From Echria macrotheca (taxonomy: Eukaryota; Ascomycota; Sordariomycetes; Sordariales; Schizotheciaceae): a stretch of 64,000 nucleotides of DNA. A model generated the notes under the pieces. The model did no database searches and was not told the DNA's origin. It saw only the letters and a program-made list of their open reading frames with translations. Position numbers and translations under genes: made by a program. The stretch covers positions 1,240,001 to 1,304,000 of the forward strand of contig MU839835.1 of NCBI GenBank assembly GCA_030411725.1, given 5' to 3'. Shown here one piece after another: positions 34,765 through 44,947 of the stretch; position 1 is the first letter of the stretch; each line of letters opens with the position of its first letter.

Positions 34765-35502
34765 AGGCGATTATGAAGCCGCTGGCGGTCTGTCTGCCGA
34801 GCGCTTCCAACAACTTTACAATAATTTTTGGATGGAGAAGGAACAACTTGTGGTTGCAATGAGAGCATCTGCAAGCGCTTTAAACCCCTGCTGAGTGATA
34901 TCATTTCTGCTGGGATTAAAAGAACCTTAACCTCTTGATATGCGCGGACCCGCCTGGCCCGTTCTTGGCTCAGGAGCAAACACGCGCTAGGTATTGCCGT
35001 GCGCAAAGTCAAACACGCGTTGTGTACTTTTGTTGTTCTTTGTCGTTGTTAGGTAGGTGCAAGAGTCCATCTTGTCGGTGTGCACGGCGCGACCAATCAA
35101 TGGCGGGCCGATGGGGTGGCTTCGCTGGCCTTCAGAGCGGTTCCAGGCCCGAGCTCGCGTCATGGACACCCCTGCAACAAGGCGTTTGGGATGCAAATCA
35201 TGCATAACAACAACTCGGCATCGCAATTCACCATCATTCCTGTCCGTCACAAAACCACAACCCCACGACTGCCTTTTTCTCTCTGTGCGCCGATTTGTGA
35301 TTTCTCGGGTTCCCGGTTACCTGTTTCTGCCGAGAAACAACAACCACCTCCGCCAGGGCATCCGCCGAGTCGAACCTAGACTACACACCACAACACCAAG
35401 TTCAACACGATCGCATGCGCCGCTGCCGAGAAATCGCGCTGCAGCGACGGACTGGATCTGGAGTGTGCGGAGCCGGGAGATGAGGCGGTCTGGCTCGGCG
35501 GC
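34765..35502. other. Promoter of the TBC gene
   Basis: About 740 bp of spacer between two plus-strand genes. The second half is CT/CA-rich, as expected for a leader. No gene is supported. Confidence 0.5.
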
Positions 35503-38500
35503 ATGGAGGAGACGACGCTGCCAGCTGGTGCTCCGGGAGCACCACCCTCGGCTCCGCTCGAGCGATCGGTTTCGCAGCAATCCAGTGCGTCAGTGAAGAG
35601 CCACCGGTCGGGCACTGTCCGCCCTCGCAAGAAGCTCACGTCGCAACCCTCGAGCTCGGCCTCGTCAATCGCCCCGTCGGACAAGTCACTTATCTCGTTC
35701 CCCTCCTTCTCGCCCGAATCGCCCCGCGACGAGCGGGCCTACTTCGACCTCGACAGCAACTCGAGCCTCTCGTCGCGGAAACGACCCGGCGTCTTGCCCA
35801 CCGACCCCGAGCAGTATCTGCGTCAGCAGCAGCAGAAGGAGCAGTCGCAGCGAGACCACCAGCGCACACCGTCCATCGTCGACAGTCTGACGACGGCGTC
35901 ACCCCCGACCGCCGCCCGCGGGGCCCTCTTCGAGGACGCACCCCTGTCTACAACCAAGATCCCTGGCGCATTACATCATGCCGACGACGAGCACATTGAA
36001 CGGCTGATCGCCCGCCATGGTGCCGTCAACCTCGTGCGGCAAATGGCCGAGGATCTGGCGCTGCGAGATGCACAGATGGCCAGCCTCCGGCGGCGGGCCG
36101 ACGACAGGGAACGTGCCCTAAGGAAAATTGCGCTGGAATGCGGCCTGTCGAATCTGGATCTCGAAACCAGGCTGCGGGCGATCGAGCAGGAGGCCAAGGC
36201 GAGCGGGATGGTCAGGCGGACAACGGCCGAAGGCGTATCGGAGCTGTTGACGGATGCCATGTCGGATGATGTGCGTTCGTCGCATCCATTCAGCGATGCG
36301 ACAATACGGGCGAGCGCGACACCAGTCTCGGGTACCGATGCGGAGCCGACCAAGGGCACGATGAAAGTATGGAAAGAGTATCTCTGGGGCACAGGCTCCG
36401 GGAAGAAGAGCAGTCGAGCCAGCAGCGTCAGCGTCAACGGCGAGGCGGGCAAGGCATCACAGACGGTGATCCGGGCTGCGCCGGTGGCCGAACGGCGGCC
36501 GACGCTCGCAGAGGACCTGTTCAACCCGCCCGAGACAGAAGACTCGGTCCGCAGCTCTAGCAGAGCATCGAGCGTGCACTCGACCCATGCCAGCCGGAAG
36601 CCGTCATTGGCCAGCCTGGCGCTTCGGCTTGTCGCAGGCGGTACGACGGTAGCGCGAGACGGCGAGATTCGCGGCCGCGCAACCAGCGCACAGGTCGGGG
36701 GTTCGCTCCGCACACCGTCCGTGTCGAGCAATGCGAGCGCCACCGCCCGCGCCGTCTCGGCACAAGGGGGGCCCAAGGCGCTCATGGCGATGCGACGCAC
36801 CACGGCCGGCACCATAAGGAGCTCGGAGCTGGGATCGCGCACGAAGCCGCAGGAGCGGTGGGACACGATGGGATCTAGCCCAACCAGAGACTCGGTGGCC
36901 AGACAGCAGAGCTATGGGCCCGTCGAGATGGACAGGATACTACCGCCCGAGGTGCAGCCGCCCACCTTGACACACATTTACAACAATTACAACGGTTCCG
37001 AGTATCTTACCGACCGGTTTGGTTTCATCTACGACCAGCGACGCAAGAAGCGGCAGCGGGAAGCCGCGCAGATGGCCCGCCACGTCAAGCGGGGCAGTCG
37101 CACTGAGATGCTGACCAACGGCCGAGGCGGCCTGTCGCCCGTCTCGCCGGATGACAGCTCGAGCGGCAGGGACGTGGCGACGGATTCGAGACCAGACTCG
37201 CCGTCGTCAGCCGAAGACCCGCCGGACGAGGCCAAGCCCAAGAGGTGGCAGGACTATCTCAAGATTGCCACGTTCCCTACCGAGCTGTTGTCTCACACGC
37301 CGTCCATGGCCGTGCAAGGGTTTGAAGTCATGGAAGGTGGCGAGGTGCCCAAATCACCTGGTCTGATCACCTCGGAAGAGAGAGGGTTTATACCGTCGGC
37401 AACTACGACGCCGGCGGCACTTGCGCCGATTGAGAATGAACCACAGCCGTCTCCCGAGAGCGACCAGTCTACCGCGACGCTCGGCAAGGAGGATGCCGAG
37501 CCGGTGAAATTATTACTAGAAAACCTCAGCCAGCTCCACGACACGCTCCAGAGAGAGAAGACGGTCCGATGGAACGACTTCCTCCGCAAAGTCCGTGCGG
37601 AGCGGAAACGGGATGGCGAGGCTGCAGCCGCCGCAGCCGCATCCGCTGCCGAAGCGAGATTCCAGCGGGCTACGGCCGTGATGCCCGAGACGAGGCTGGG
37701 CGATGGCGAGCTGATCGGCGTGGCCAGTCTGGGCATCCAAGGCAAGGTCGGACGGGCCAAGGCCAACGAGTTCAAGTCGCTGATCCTCGGGGGCGTGCCC
37801 GTGGCCTACCGGGCCAAGATCTGGTCCGAGTGCTGCGGCGCGCGGGCGCTGCGGGTGCCGGGCTACTACGAGGATATCGTCAACCGGCCCGAGGACCAGG
37901 ACGACGCGCAGGTGGTGGCGCAGATCAAGGCCGACATCACGCGCACTCTTACCGACAACATCTTCTTCCGCAAGGGACCGGGCGTGGCCAAGCTGCACGA
38001 GGTGCTCCTGGCGTATGCGCGCCGCAACCCCGAGGTCGGGTACTGCCAGGGCATGAACCTGGTGACGGCCAACCTGCTGCTCATCACGCCGACGGCCGAG
38101 GACGCCTTCTGGATCCTCGTGGCCATGGTCGAGCACATCCTGCCGGCGGCCTACTTCGACCACAGCCTGCTGGCGTCGCGGGCAGACCAGCAGGTTCTCC
38201 GCCAATACGTGGCCGAGGTCCTGCCGCGGCTGAGCGCGCACTTTGACGAGCTGTCGATCGACCTCGAGACCATGACCTTCCAGTGGTTTCTGTCCTTGTT
38301 CACCGACTGTCTGTCGGCGGAGGCGCTGTTCAGGGTTTGGGACGTGATCCTGTGCACGCACGACGGTTCTGTGTTTTTGTTTCGTGTCGCCCTCGCGCTG
38401 CTCAAGCTCAACGAGAGCCAGCTGCTCGCGTGCGAGAGTCCCGCGGGCGTGTATACGTATATCAACCACCAGATGACGAACCATGCGATTTCTATCGATG

Positions 38501-38760
38501 GGCTGATACAGGCGTCTGAGGGGCTGAGGAGGGTTGTTAGGAGGGAGGAGGTCGAGATCAGGAGGGGGAGGGCTATGGAGGCGGAGCGGGAGCTGGTTAG
38601 GCTCAGGGAGGAGAGGTTGCGGGTTAGACGGGGTGAGGTGGCTATGGCGAGGAAGGCGGGGACGGCGGCGGTTGTGGTTAGTGGGGAGGCGGCTGTTGTT
38701 GGTGGCGGTGGGGAGACGGGGACGGCGGGGAGTGTGAGCGGGGATGTTGTGAGTGAGTGA
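35503..38760 (+). CDS. TBC-domain Rab GTPase-activating protein
   Basis: Single uninterrupted frame of 1,085 residues. The N-terminal two thirds are Ser/Pro-rich and disordered, with a short Gln run (LRQQQQKEQSQ) and a helical segment at about residues 160-230. The TBC domain spans about 760-990 (GGVPVAYRAKIWSECCG onward). Both catalytic fingers are intact: the Arg finger in IKADITRT (about 806) and the Gln finger in VGYCQGMN (about 845). FQWFLSLFTDCLS and FRVWDVILCTHDGS follow. A Glu/Arg-rich coiled helix and a Gly/Val-rich tail close the protein. It should stimulate GTP hydrolysis by a Rab protein in membrane traffic. The opening GVPVAYRAKIW resembles Gyp3/Msb3-type TBC domains, but the Rab cannot be named from sequence alone. 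Confidence 0.92.
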   Translation: MEETTLPAGAPGAPPSAPLERSVSQQSSASVKSHRSGTVRPRKKLTSQPSSSASSIAPSDKSLISFPSFSPESPRDERAYFDLDSNSSLSSRKRPGVLPTDPEQYLRQQQQKEQSQRDHQRTPSIVDSLTTASPPTAARGALFEDAPLSTTKIPGALHHADDEHIERLIARHGAVNLVRQMAEDLALRDAQMASLRRRADDRERALRKIALECGLSNLDLETRLRAIEQEAKASGMVRRTTAEGVSELLTDAMSDDVRSSHPFSDATIRASATPVSGTDAEPTKGTMKVWKEYLWGTGSGKKSSRASSVSVNGEAGKASQTVIRAAPVAERRPTLAEDLFNPPETEDSVRSSSRASSVHSTHASRKPSLASLALRLVAGGTTVARDGEIRGRATSAQVGGSLRTPSVSSNASATARAVSAQGGPKALMAMRRTTAGTIRSSELGSRTKPQERWDTMGSSPTRDSVARQQSYGPVEMDRILPPEVQPPTLTHIYNNYNGSEYLTDRFGFIYDQRRKKRQREAAQMARHVKRGSRTEMLTNGRGGLSPVSPDDSSSGRDVATDSRPDSPSSAEDPPDEAKPKRWQDYLKIATFPTELLSHTPSMAVQGFEVMEGGEVPKSPGLITSEERGFIPSATTTPAALAPIENEPQPSPESDQSTATLGKEDAEPVKLLLENLSQLHDTLQREKTVRWNDFLRKVRAERKRDGEAAAAAAASAAEARFQRATAVMPETRLGDGELIGVASLGIQGKVGRAKANEFKSLILGGVPVAYRAKIWSECCGARALRVPGYYEDIVNRPEDQDDAQVVAQIKADITRTLTDNIFFRKGPGVAKLHEVLLAYARRNPEVGYCQGMNLVTANLLLITPTAEDAFWILVAMVEHILPAAYFDHSLLASRADQQVLRQYVAEVLPRLSAHFDELSIDLETMTFQWFLSLFTDCLSAEALFRVWDVILCTHDGSVFLFRVALALLKLNESQLLACESPAGVYTYINHQMTNHAISIDGLIQASEGLRRVVRREEVEIRRGRAMEAERELVRLREERLRVRRGEVAMARKAGTAAVVVSGEAAVVGGGGETGTAGSVSGDVVSE

Positions 38761-39079
38761 ATGCATGGGAAATTTGTGTGTATGGATTATTTCGTACACT
38801 GTGTGTGGGTTATGGTTTATATCACTGCATGGCATGTTTGTAGAGGTGAAGCATGGATTATGGTGTATGTTGGAGTTTTGTTCTGCATTGTATTGTGTGG
38901 GAGAGGGGAGAGCATGTTGATGGAAGAAGGGGGGGATGGAGATGGTTGGTGTAGGCTCCGTGGAAGGGCTGTGTTTAGATTGGGGAACCTTGGTGTTAGG
39001 TTTATGATACCCTTTTTTTTCTCTGGAGACTTTTGGAGCGGGTTGTTATAAAACTATTGGTGAGTGATAATTATCTGTG

Positions 39080-39100
39080 GTGTGTGTGTGTGTGTGTGTT
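39080..39100 (+). repeat. GT dinucleotide microsatellite
   Basis: About ten uninterrupted GT units in the spacer downstream of the TBC gene. Confidence 0.8.
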
Positions 39101-41929
39101 GTAACTATGTGTATGTGTGTATGTATTGATTGTACTTGCTTTGTTTTGGTGTTGTCAAGTGTCTGCCGCAGCAGATAGAATTAACTCAAACTTGAACCGG
39201 TGTTGCTTCAGAAAGAGTTCATCAATGATCGGGTTTTCCCGTTGTAAAACTAGAGCTCGAGAGGGAAAGCTTGCGATTGGACTGGTGGACTTTGCTCCAG
39301 TCGAGGAGAGAGCTGGGGGGTTGTGAGACAAAACATGCAAGCCCACGGCCATGGTCATGGTGGTCACCGATACCCGTCCACGCCGTCACGCCGTCCCTGT
39401 CGACGCCATCGCCCGAGTCAGTGCGAGCAGAGATATCCTACCTGCGGTTATTCCAAGTGCGGTAAGCCGGCTGGCCGGCAGTTGCCAAGATAAAAGTCCC
39501 GTTCGTGTTACTGTACAGTAGTCTTTGCTCTGGATTGGATTGGGTTCAAGGTGAGCGGGTGGTTGGGGCTCGTGCGTTTGCATTTGCTGGATGCATGTCT
39601 CTCGTGTGGCATGGTTTATGGTTCATGAGTCGAGAACTAGTGCTGACAAGCTTTTTTTTTTGTCGAGCTCTTTTGCTTGTTTTGATCTACACAGTAGATA
39701 TGCAGGTAGCGTGGGTAGGTAGGTAGGAGGAGATAATAATTCCGGGAGATGGGGAGGAGGAGTGGTGGTTGTGGTGGTGGGGATAGGTAGTTGATGGGTG
39801 TAGCTCTGTCTTGGAGGGTCTGGGCCTGGTAAAGTAAGTTGAGGTGATGTTACTCTGCTACTGTACACTACCGGAATCTGGAATCTGGAATCTGGAGTAA
39901 ATCCGGGGAAGAGGATACCTCGGTAGGTAGGTACTCTGCGGAATAGTATGCAGTGGAAACACACACACACACCCATGTGGACGAGGAGGCGGGTAGGTAA
40001 TAAAGGTAGGGACTTTTGTCTAGCTGCTCCTCCTCCTCCTGACGGACGAACGACCGAACTGGGAACCGGGAAAGGAAGGAGAAGGAAGGAAAGTACCTAT
40101 GATGACAAGAATACCGATAACCGACGCGTCCGTCCGTGGCAGAAGTGCTTGAGTGGTCACTGCAGTGAGAGCACGTCCCCCTTTTTTTTGTCTCTCCTCT
40201 CAAACGGTCAGCAAACTAACTTTCTTCAAGATGTTTTGTGTACTCTAGGTAGGCGTATGCAAAAGAAGAAAGTAGAAACAAAAGTCCAGATATCATCACA
40301 CACACAGCCGCCCCACATTCCGCACAGCAGGCAGCAAGCATCAACGCATCGTCGGGAGCGCAACAACCACCCTGACAAGGTCAGGGAGACGGGGAGACGC
40401 GTGGTGCGGGCGGGCGGCTTTGCCTCTCACACCTCTCTCTCTATCCAGTGTGTGTTGTGGCGTTCTGCATTCCTTTTCACACCAGCCCGCAGTAAGAGAT
40501 CGACGCGCACAGGGCACTTGTTTTTGCTGCGGGGGAAGTGTGGGAAAAGCTGGGACGCACGCGGAAAGGATCGTCTATCAGCCCTGTGTGCCGGGATATC
40601 TCTGCAGGTTACTGTGTGTACGTACATTCTGGCCGACTGGGAATCAGTTCTCACAAAACGCGCACGGTTGCATCTTTCGCGTTTCCAGGTTTCGGGATTC
40701 TTCTTGATAAAGTCGTTCGTCTGTTGTTGAACTGCAAAAAGATTTGGGGTTTCTTTCGGTACCAGAGTGGTAACTTTACAAAAACCACTGCCGCTCGCTT
40801 CGGCACCTGGTCGTCGGTCGGTGGATCCAGTCTTGTCCACGGTTCGCGGTCATGGTGGTTGGCCAAGGGGGGTTTGGTGTCTGAGCGGGAGATCTGTGCC
40901 ACCGGTTCCCAACTTCCCACCACCCCCCGGTTGACCCATTGGCTCCGTGGCTACGGGCTGGGCACGATAACTGGTGCGCATAACTTTGTTCCCAAGTGCC
41001 ACCCTTGTCGACGGCGCTTTTTGGTCTTTTCTCCTTTTTTTCGCTATCGTAGTGACAGCTCATTTTTGGGGTCTGAATCCTTTCTCAGACTCAGAGAGAG
41101 AGAGAGACACACACATGATGACATTGATATCTAAACAAGTTTCAGAACGACAAGAAAAAAAAAAGTGGACGAGATCGAAAACAAATCTGCCGTCGCATTT
41201 ACTACTACCTTGGGTATCATTTTATTGGACAATGGTTTCATACAGAGGAGGGAGCCACCAGCAAAATAGAAATGATATCGTAACATCCTATGCCGACCCG
41301 TTCGTTCGTCCCATGGGTTACAATGTCATCATTTTCTTCTTTCTCACTCTCTCTCTCTGGTGCGAACCATTTTGAAGCAGAAAAAGGGTCTGTGTCACCA
41401 CCTTACCAGTTTGTAGACTAGTGTAGAACTCTCGCACCCCCGCCGCCGCTGCTGCTGCCGCCGCCGCGTCGCCGATGTGCACCGACACGCTTTTCTTTCG
41501 CTGACCCTACCCACGTCGTTCTCACCGTGCCCCTTTTTTTTCTGCCTGTCGAAAACAAATCCTGGAAAGTGTTCCATCTAGCTCTTTCGATCGATCGCGG
41601 CGCAAGTCCCTTTTTTTTTCTTTGGTTTTTACCAGGGAACTGAGATTAACGCGGAACCCCTCCCTCCCCCTTCCCACCCCTCCCCGGACCCCGGAACACG
41701 GAACGGAAAAGGGATTTCTTAAAAGATATTAGGTCCCAGGTTCCCGTTTTTTTTCCTGGGCTCCCCAATTTTATTTTACTTTTGGCTTTCGGCTTTCGAC
41801 CACGTGGTGGGTTTTTGTTCTCAGTGTGTGTGTGGTGTGTTTTCGCGACCGTCCGCCGCGCGCGCGCGCCGTTGGAGAAATCCACCCATCCGGGTACACC
41901 GACGAGACGAGACGTGATCGATCGGTGTG

Positions 41930-41985
41930 TGTCGGTCGGTGACGGTCGGTCGGTCGGTCGCGTTCTCTCTCTCTCTCTGTCTCTC
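41930..41985 (+). repeat. CGGT tetranucleotide and CT dinucleotide repeats in a leader
   Basis: Imperfect CGGT units are followed by CT units, 40-100 bp upstream of the first candidate ATG (42029) of the receptor gene. This is probably part of its 5' UTR or core promoter. Confidence 0.7.
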
Positions 41986-42275
41986 ACCTGCGGATAAACA
42001 CGCATACACACACACAAATCCGCCAACCATGTCGACCTCCTTCTATTCGCAGCAGTGGTAGTCTGTCATCCCGCCTCTCTCATATTAACCACCACCATCA
42101 TCATTGTCGGTCAATCGGTGTTTTCAACTCACCTTCACCGTACACACACCGAGCGAACTTCCCCCAACCCTCACCCCTCACCGAAGACTACTACAGAGAA
42201 AAGACAAACGACGACATCACCACCACCACCACCACCACCACCCCTAATGACCACCACGCGAAAGAATACGAAAAA

Positions 42276-43815
42276 ATGGAAGGATATCCGACCTCGGCGA
42301 TGCAGCAGTTCGCCATCGCCATCAACTTCTTCATGCCCTGCCTGGCCATGATCGTCCTGGGCCTGCGTCTGTACACCAAGGCCTCGCCGCGGAGTCTAGG
42401 CGGGCCCGGCACATTTCGACATCCCTCGACCTTGCTGGGGCCTGGTATGTTTTGTCGTCACTCGATCAAGAATAAGGGAGGCTGATGTGTGTTTATCTCC
42501 AAAGATGACTTGTTTGCTTGCTTGGCTATGGTACATTCCCCCACCTTTTTTCTTCTCTTATACGAGAACTAACAAAATGTGTCTAGATCTTCTCCATCTG
42601 CCTAACAGTTGGTTCATATTTCTGTATGTTGTGTTTTTCCTCGTCCTCGGCGGGAAGGGATTACTAACAAACAGCAAAAAGACATACGAACCAACTTCGT
42701 CGGGATCGCCCCCGAGGATATCCCGCCCGAGCCCGACTTCCACCAAGGCCTGATCTGGCTCTACGTCGCGCAGATATTCTACTTCCCGGTCCTCGCGCTG
42801 ATCAAGTCGTCCTTCCTCTTTTTTCTTTTGAGGCTCGGCGGCCAGAAACCCGCCCTGCGCCTGGCCATCCACGTGCTCAACGCGTGCACGCTGGCCCTGG
42901 GCTTCGCCATCTGCACCGTGTCCGTCTTCCAGTGCCGACCCGTGTCGCACTACTTCAACCGGATGACGACCGAGGGCGTGTGCATCAACCAGGCCGTCTT
43001 CTATCTCGTGCAGTCCGGGCTGAACATCCTGACCGATTTTTTCACTCTGGGCGTGCCGGTGTGCATCTTTATGCACATGAAGATGGAGAGGCGCATGAAG
43101 ATTGTGACGCTCTATGTGTTTTTGCTGGGGTTCATGTATGTGCTTTTTTTTTGTCTCCTTTCTCTCTTGCCTCGCGCAGTGCGTGAAGAGAACTGACAGA
43201 CAAAACAGCGTAACAATCATCGGCATCATCCGCTTCGTCTTCCTCTACATGCTCTTCTACTCGGATGTCCGCACGATCCCAAACTACTCCATGTCCTTTT
43301 GTTTGTCCGCCGTCGAGACCAACCTCGCCATCATCTGCGCCTGCGCGCCCACCCTCCGCGGCCTGGTCCGGTCCTGGTTCCCCTCCTCCCGACGGACGCT
43401 GTCCAAGATCTTTTTCTCGCCGAACAAGGACGACGATGGGAATCCCATCATATCCGAGACGTCCAAGACGAACACGTCGACTGCTGCTGCTGCTACGTCT
43501 GCTGGTGCTGCTGGTATTGGTGGGACGGAGAAAGATCGCGAGGTGGTGCGGGAGAAGAAGAACATGACCATGGCCGAGTTTGGATATCCCAAGGACGGGA
43601 GGGGGAGGGTGCTCTGCTCGCATGCCGGCGTCGAGGGGCTGGGTCTCACGCCGAGCGAGGAGGATATCATGCGGTCGAATGGGATCCTGAGGCGGACCGA
43701 TGTCGTCGTGGAGCATGGGGACGAGAGGAGCTTGACGAGGTCCGAGTCGGTCGAGGATCCGATGCGCGGGAGGGGGAGTATGGATAGTGATGGGTCGGAT
43801 ACTGGGAGTCGGTGA
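42276..43815 (+). CDS. PTH11-like seven-transmembrane receptor
   Basis: Five exons (42276-42444, 42505-42530, 42587-42623, 42682-43135, 43209-43815) give 430 residues. The donors are GTATGT, GTACAT, GTATGT and GTATGT; ACTAAC branch sites are visible in the introns starting 42531 and 42624. The protein has about seven hydrophobic helices, beginning FAIAINFFMPCLAMIVLGLRLYTK. It includes FFLLRLGGQKP, a Cys-containing loop (VSVFQCRPVSHYFN), LNILTDFFTLGVPVCIFMHMKM and TIIGIIRFVFLYML. These features match the fungal rhodopsin-like domain of PTH11-related GPCRs. A soluble tail of about 170 residues follows. The family senses surfaces or nutrients at the plasma membrane; the ligand is unknown. In frame upstream of 42276, a Thr-run segment and EDYYREKTNDD look coding, so an earlier first exon (perhaps the ATG at 42029) is likely, but its splice is unresolved. 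Confidence 0.85.
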
Positions 43816-44947
43816 TGAAGAAATATGATATCAATTTGGCTTTTTTTGTTTTTTGAGAGAAGGAATGTTTTGTTGTGTTGTGGGGGGGATGGAGTTTTGG
43901 GTGTTTTATGGAGTGTGTTATGTATACATATACATGGAAAGATGGGACAGGGCGGAACTAGGTTGTTGGATATACCACGTGTGAGATTGGGGTAGGGTAA
44001 CAGGGGGGTTATTTTTGGTCTATTACAAGGATATTGAAAAACGTGTTTGATATGGTTTCGTGATCTCGGGGATCTCTGATGAGGGTGGTTGAGGTTGGGG
44101 TTGATGATGTTGGGGAATGTTGACTACATGAGGTATGAAAGATAGGCGGATTTCTTCCTGGGCTGTGTACTACTGTGGGAACTGCCAGGACCACAAAGCA
44201 ACAAATTCCAGCGGGCTGCAGTCGGTACATATACATGTACTTACTCTGGGGATATCGTAATTCAAAGCTCACGAAGCTCGGGTACCTATCAGAGCAAACG
44301 AGAATAGGTATGATTTCATCATGACCTAGATAACTGAGCCAGTCGTAAGTTATACATGTACCTACTCTACACCAGTAAGTGAATCTACGCTCCTGGCCGA
44401 GTGGTAGATTCCACAGCAACGAATATGTCACGGATACGATACCCAGTCATGTGCGCTGCGGGAGATGTTAGTCTGCGGCACGGGCTTACCCCTTTTGAAG
44501 GCCTAAAGAATGACTAAACATGTGGACTGCATATCTGAGGTTGTCAACCCCATTGCAGAGTTCTGTCAGACATTGCCACTTCAACTCATCATATCGACAT
44601 GAAAATCCAATTCAAAGTACGTAACAGTTCATCATTCATCTCATAAATTAGTTGCGGATATCGTGCGGACCAGCCCTCACATCCATATCCCATTCAGACC
44701 GAGTCGCGAGTACCATCCCTTTGCACAGTTCGACCACTCTTCTTTCTCAACATCGACGCTCACGTTCCCATCGATACCACCGTCGGCAGCCCCACAACGT
44801 GTTTGTACCTTCTCATCCAGTTGAGAAGTCCGGTGGCTCGCCTCGAGATACCTTACCAAATTTGAATGGCGTTCCGAAACCGTGCCAACTCTGATTTGCA
44901 CCACCGCAAGTAATGCCGTTGAAGACAACTGACAAACTACCAAGCCA
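43816..44947. other. Convergent spacer
   Basis: About 1.1 kb between the receptor (+) and the Clr5-ankyrin gene (-). No independent gene is supported. Part of the right half may hold an alternative last exon of the Clr5-ankyrin gene, because a GTATGT donor follows CTTCCAAG near 44981. Confidence 0.5.

Larger units (their letters stand above)
38761..42275. other. 3.5 kb spacer rich in simple sequence
   Basis: No convincing coding sequence. Left part: TBC-gene 3' flank, T/G-rich with a GT dinucleotide run (about 39080-39100). Middle: GGTAG repeats near 39715 and AC runs near 39960. Right part: the leader of the receptor gene, with many T and C runs, a CGGT tetranucleotide repeat (about 41930-41960) and a CT run (about 41963-41985). 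An ATG at 42029 begins a ten-codon frame that may be a first exon of the receptor or an upstream ORF. Confidence 0.55.

Noticed and set aside
37569..38246. 225-codon frame overlapping the TBC gene on the same strand
   Set aside because: A GC-rich shadow of the TBC catalytic domain; the Arg and Gln fingers are in the other frame.
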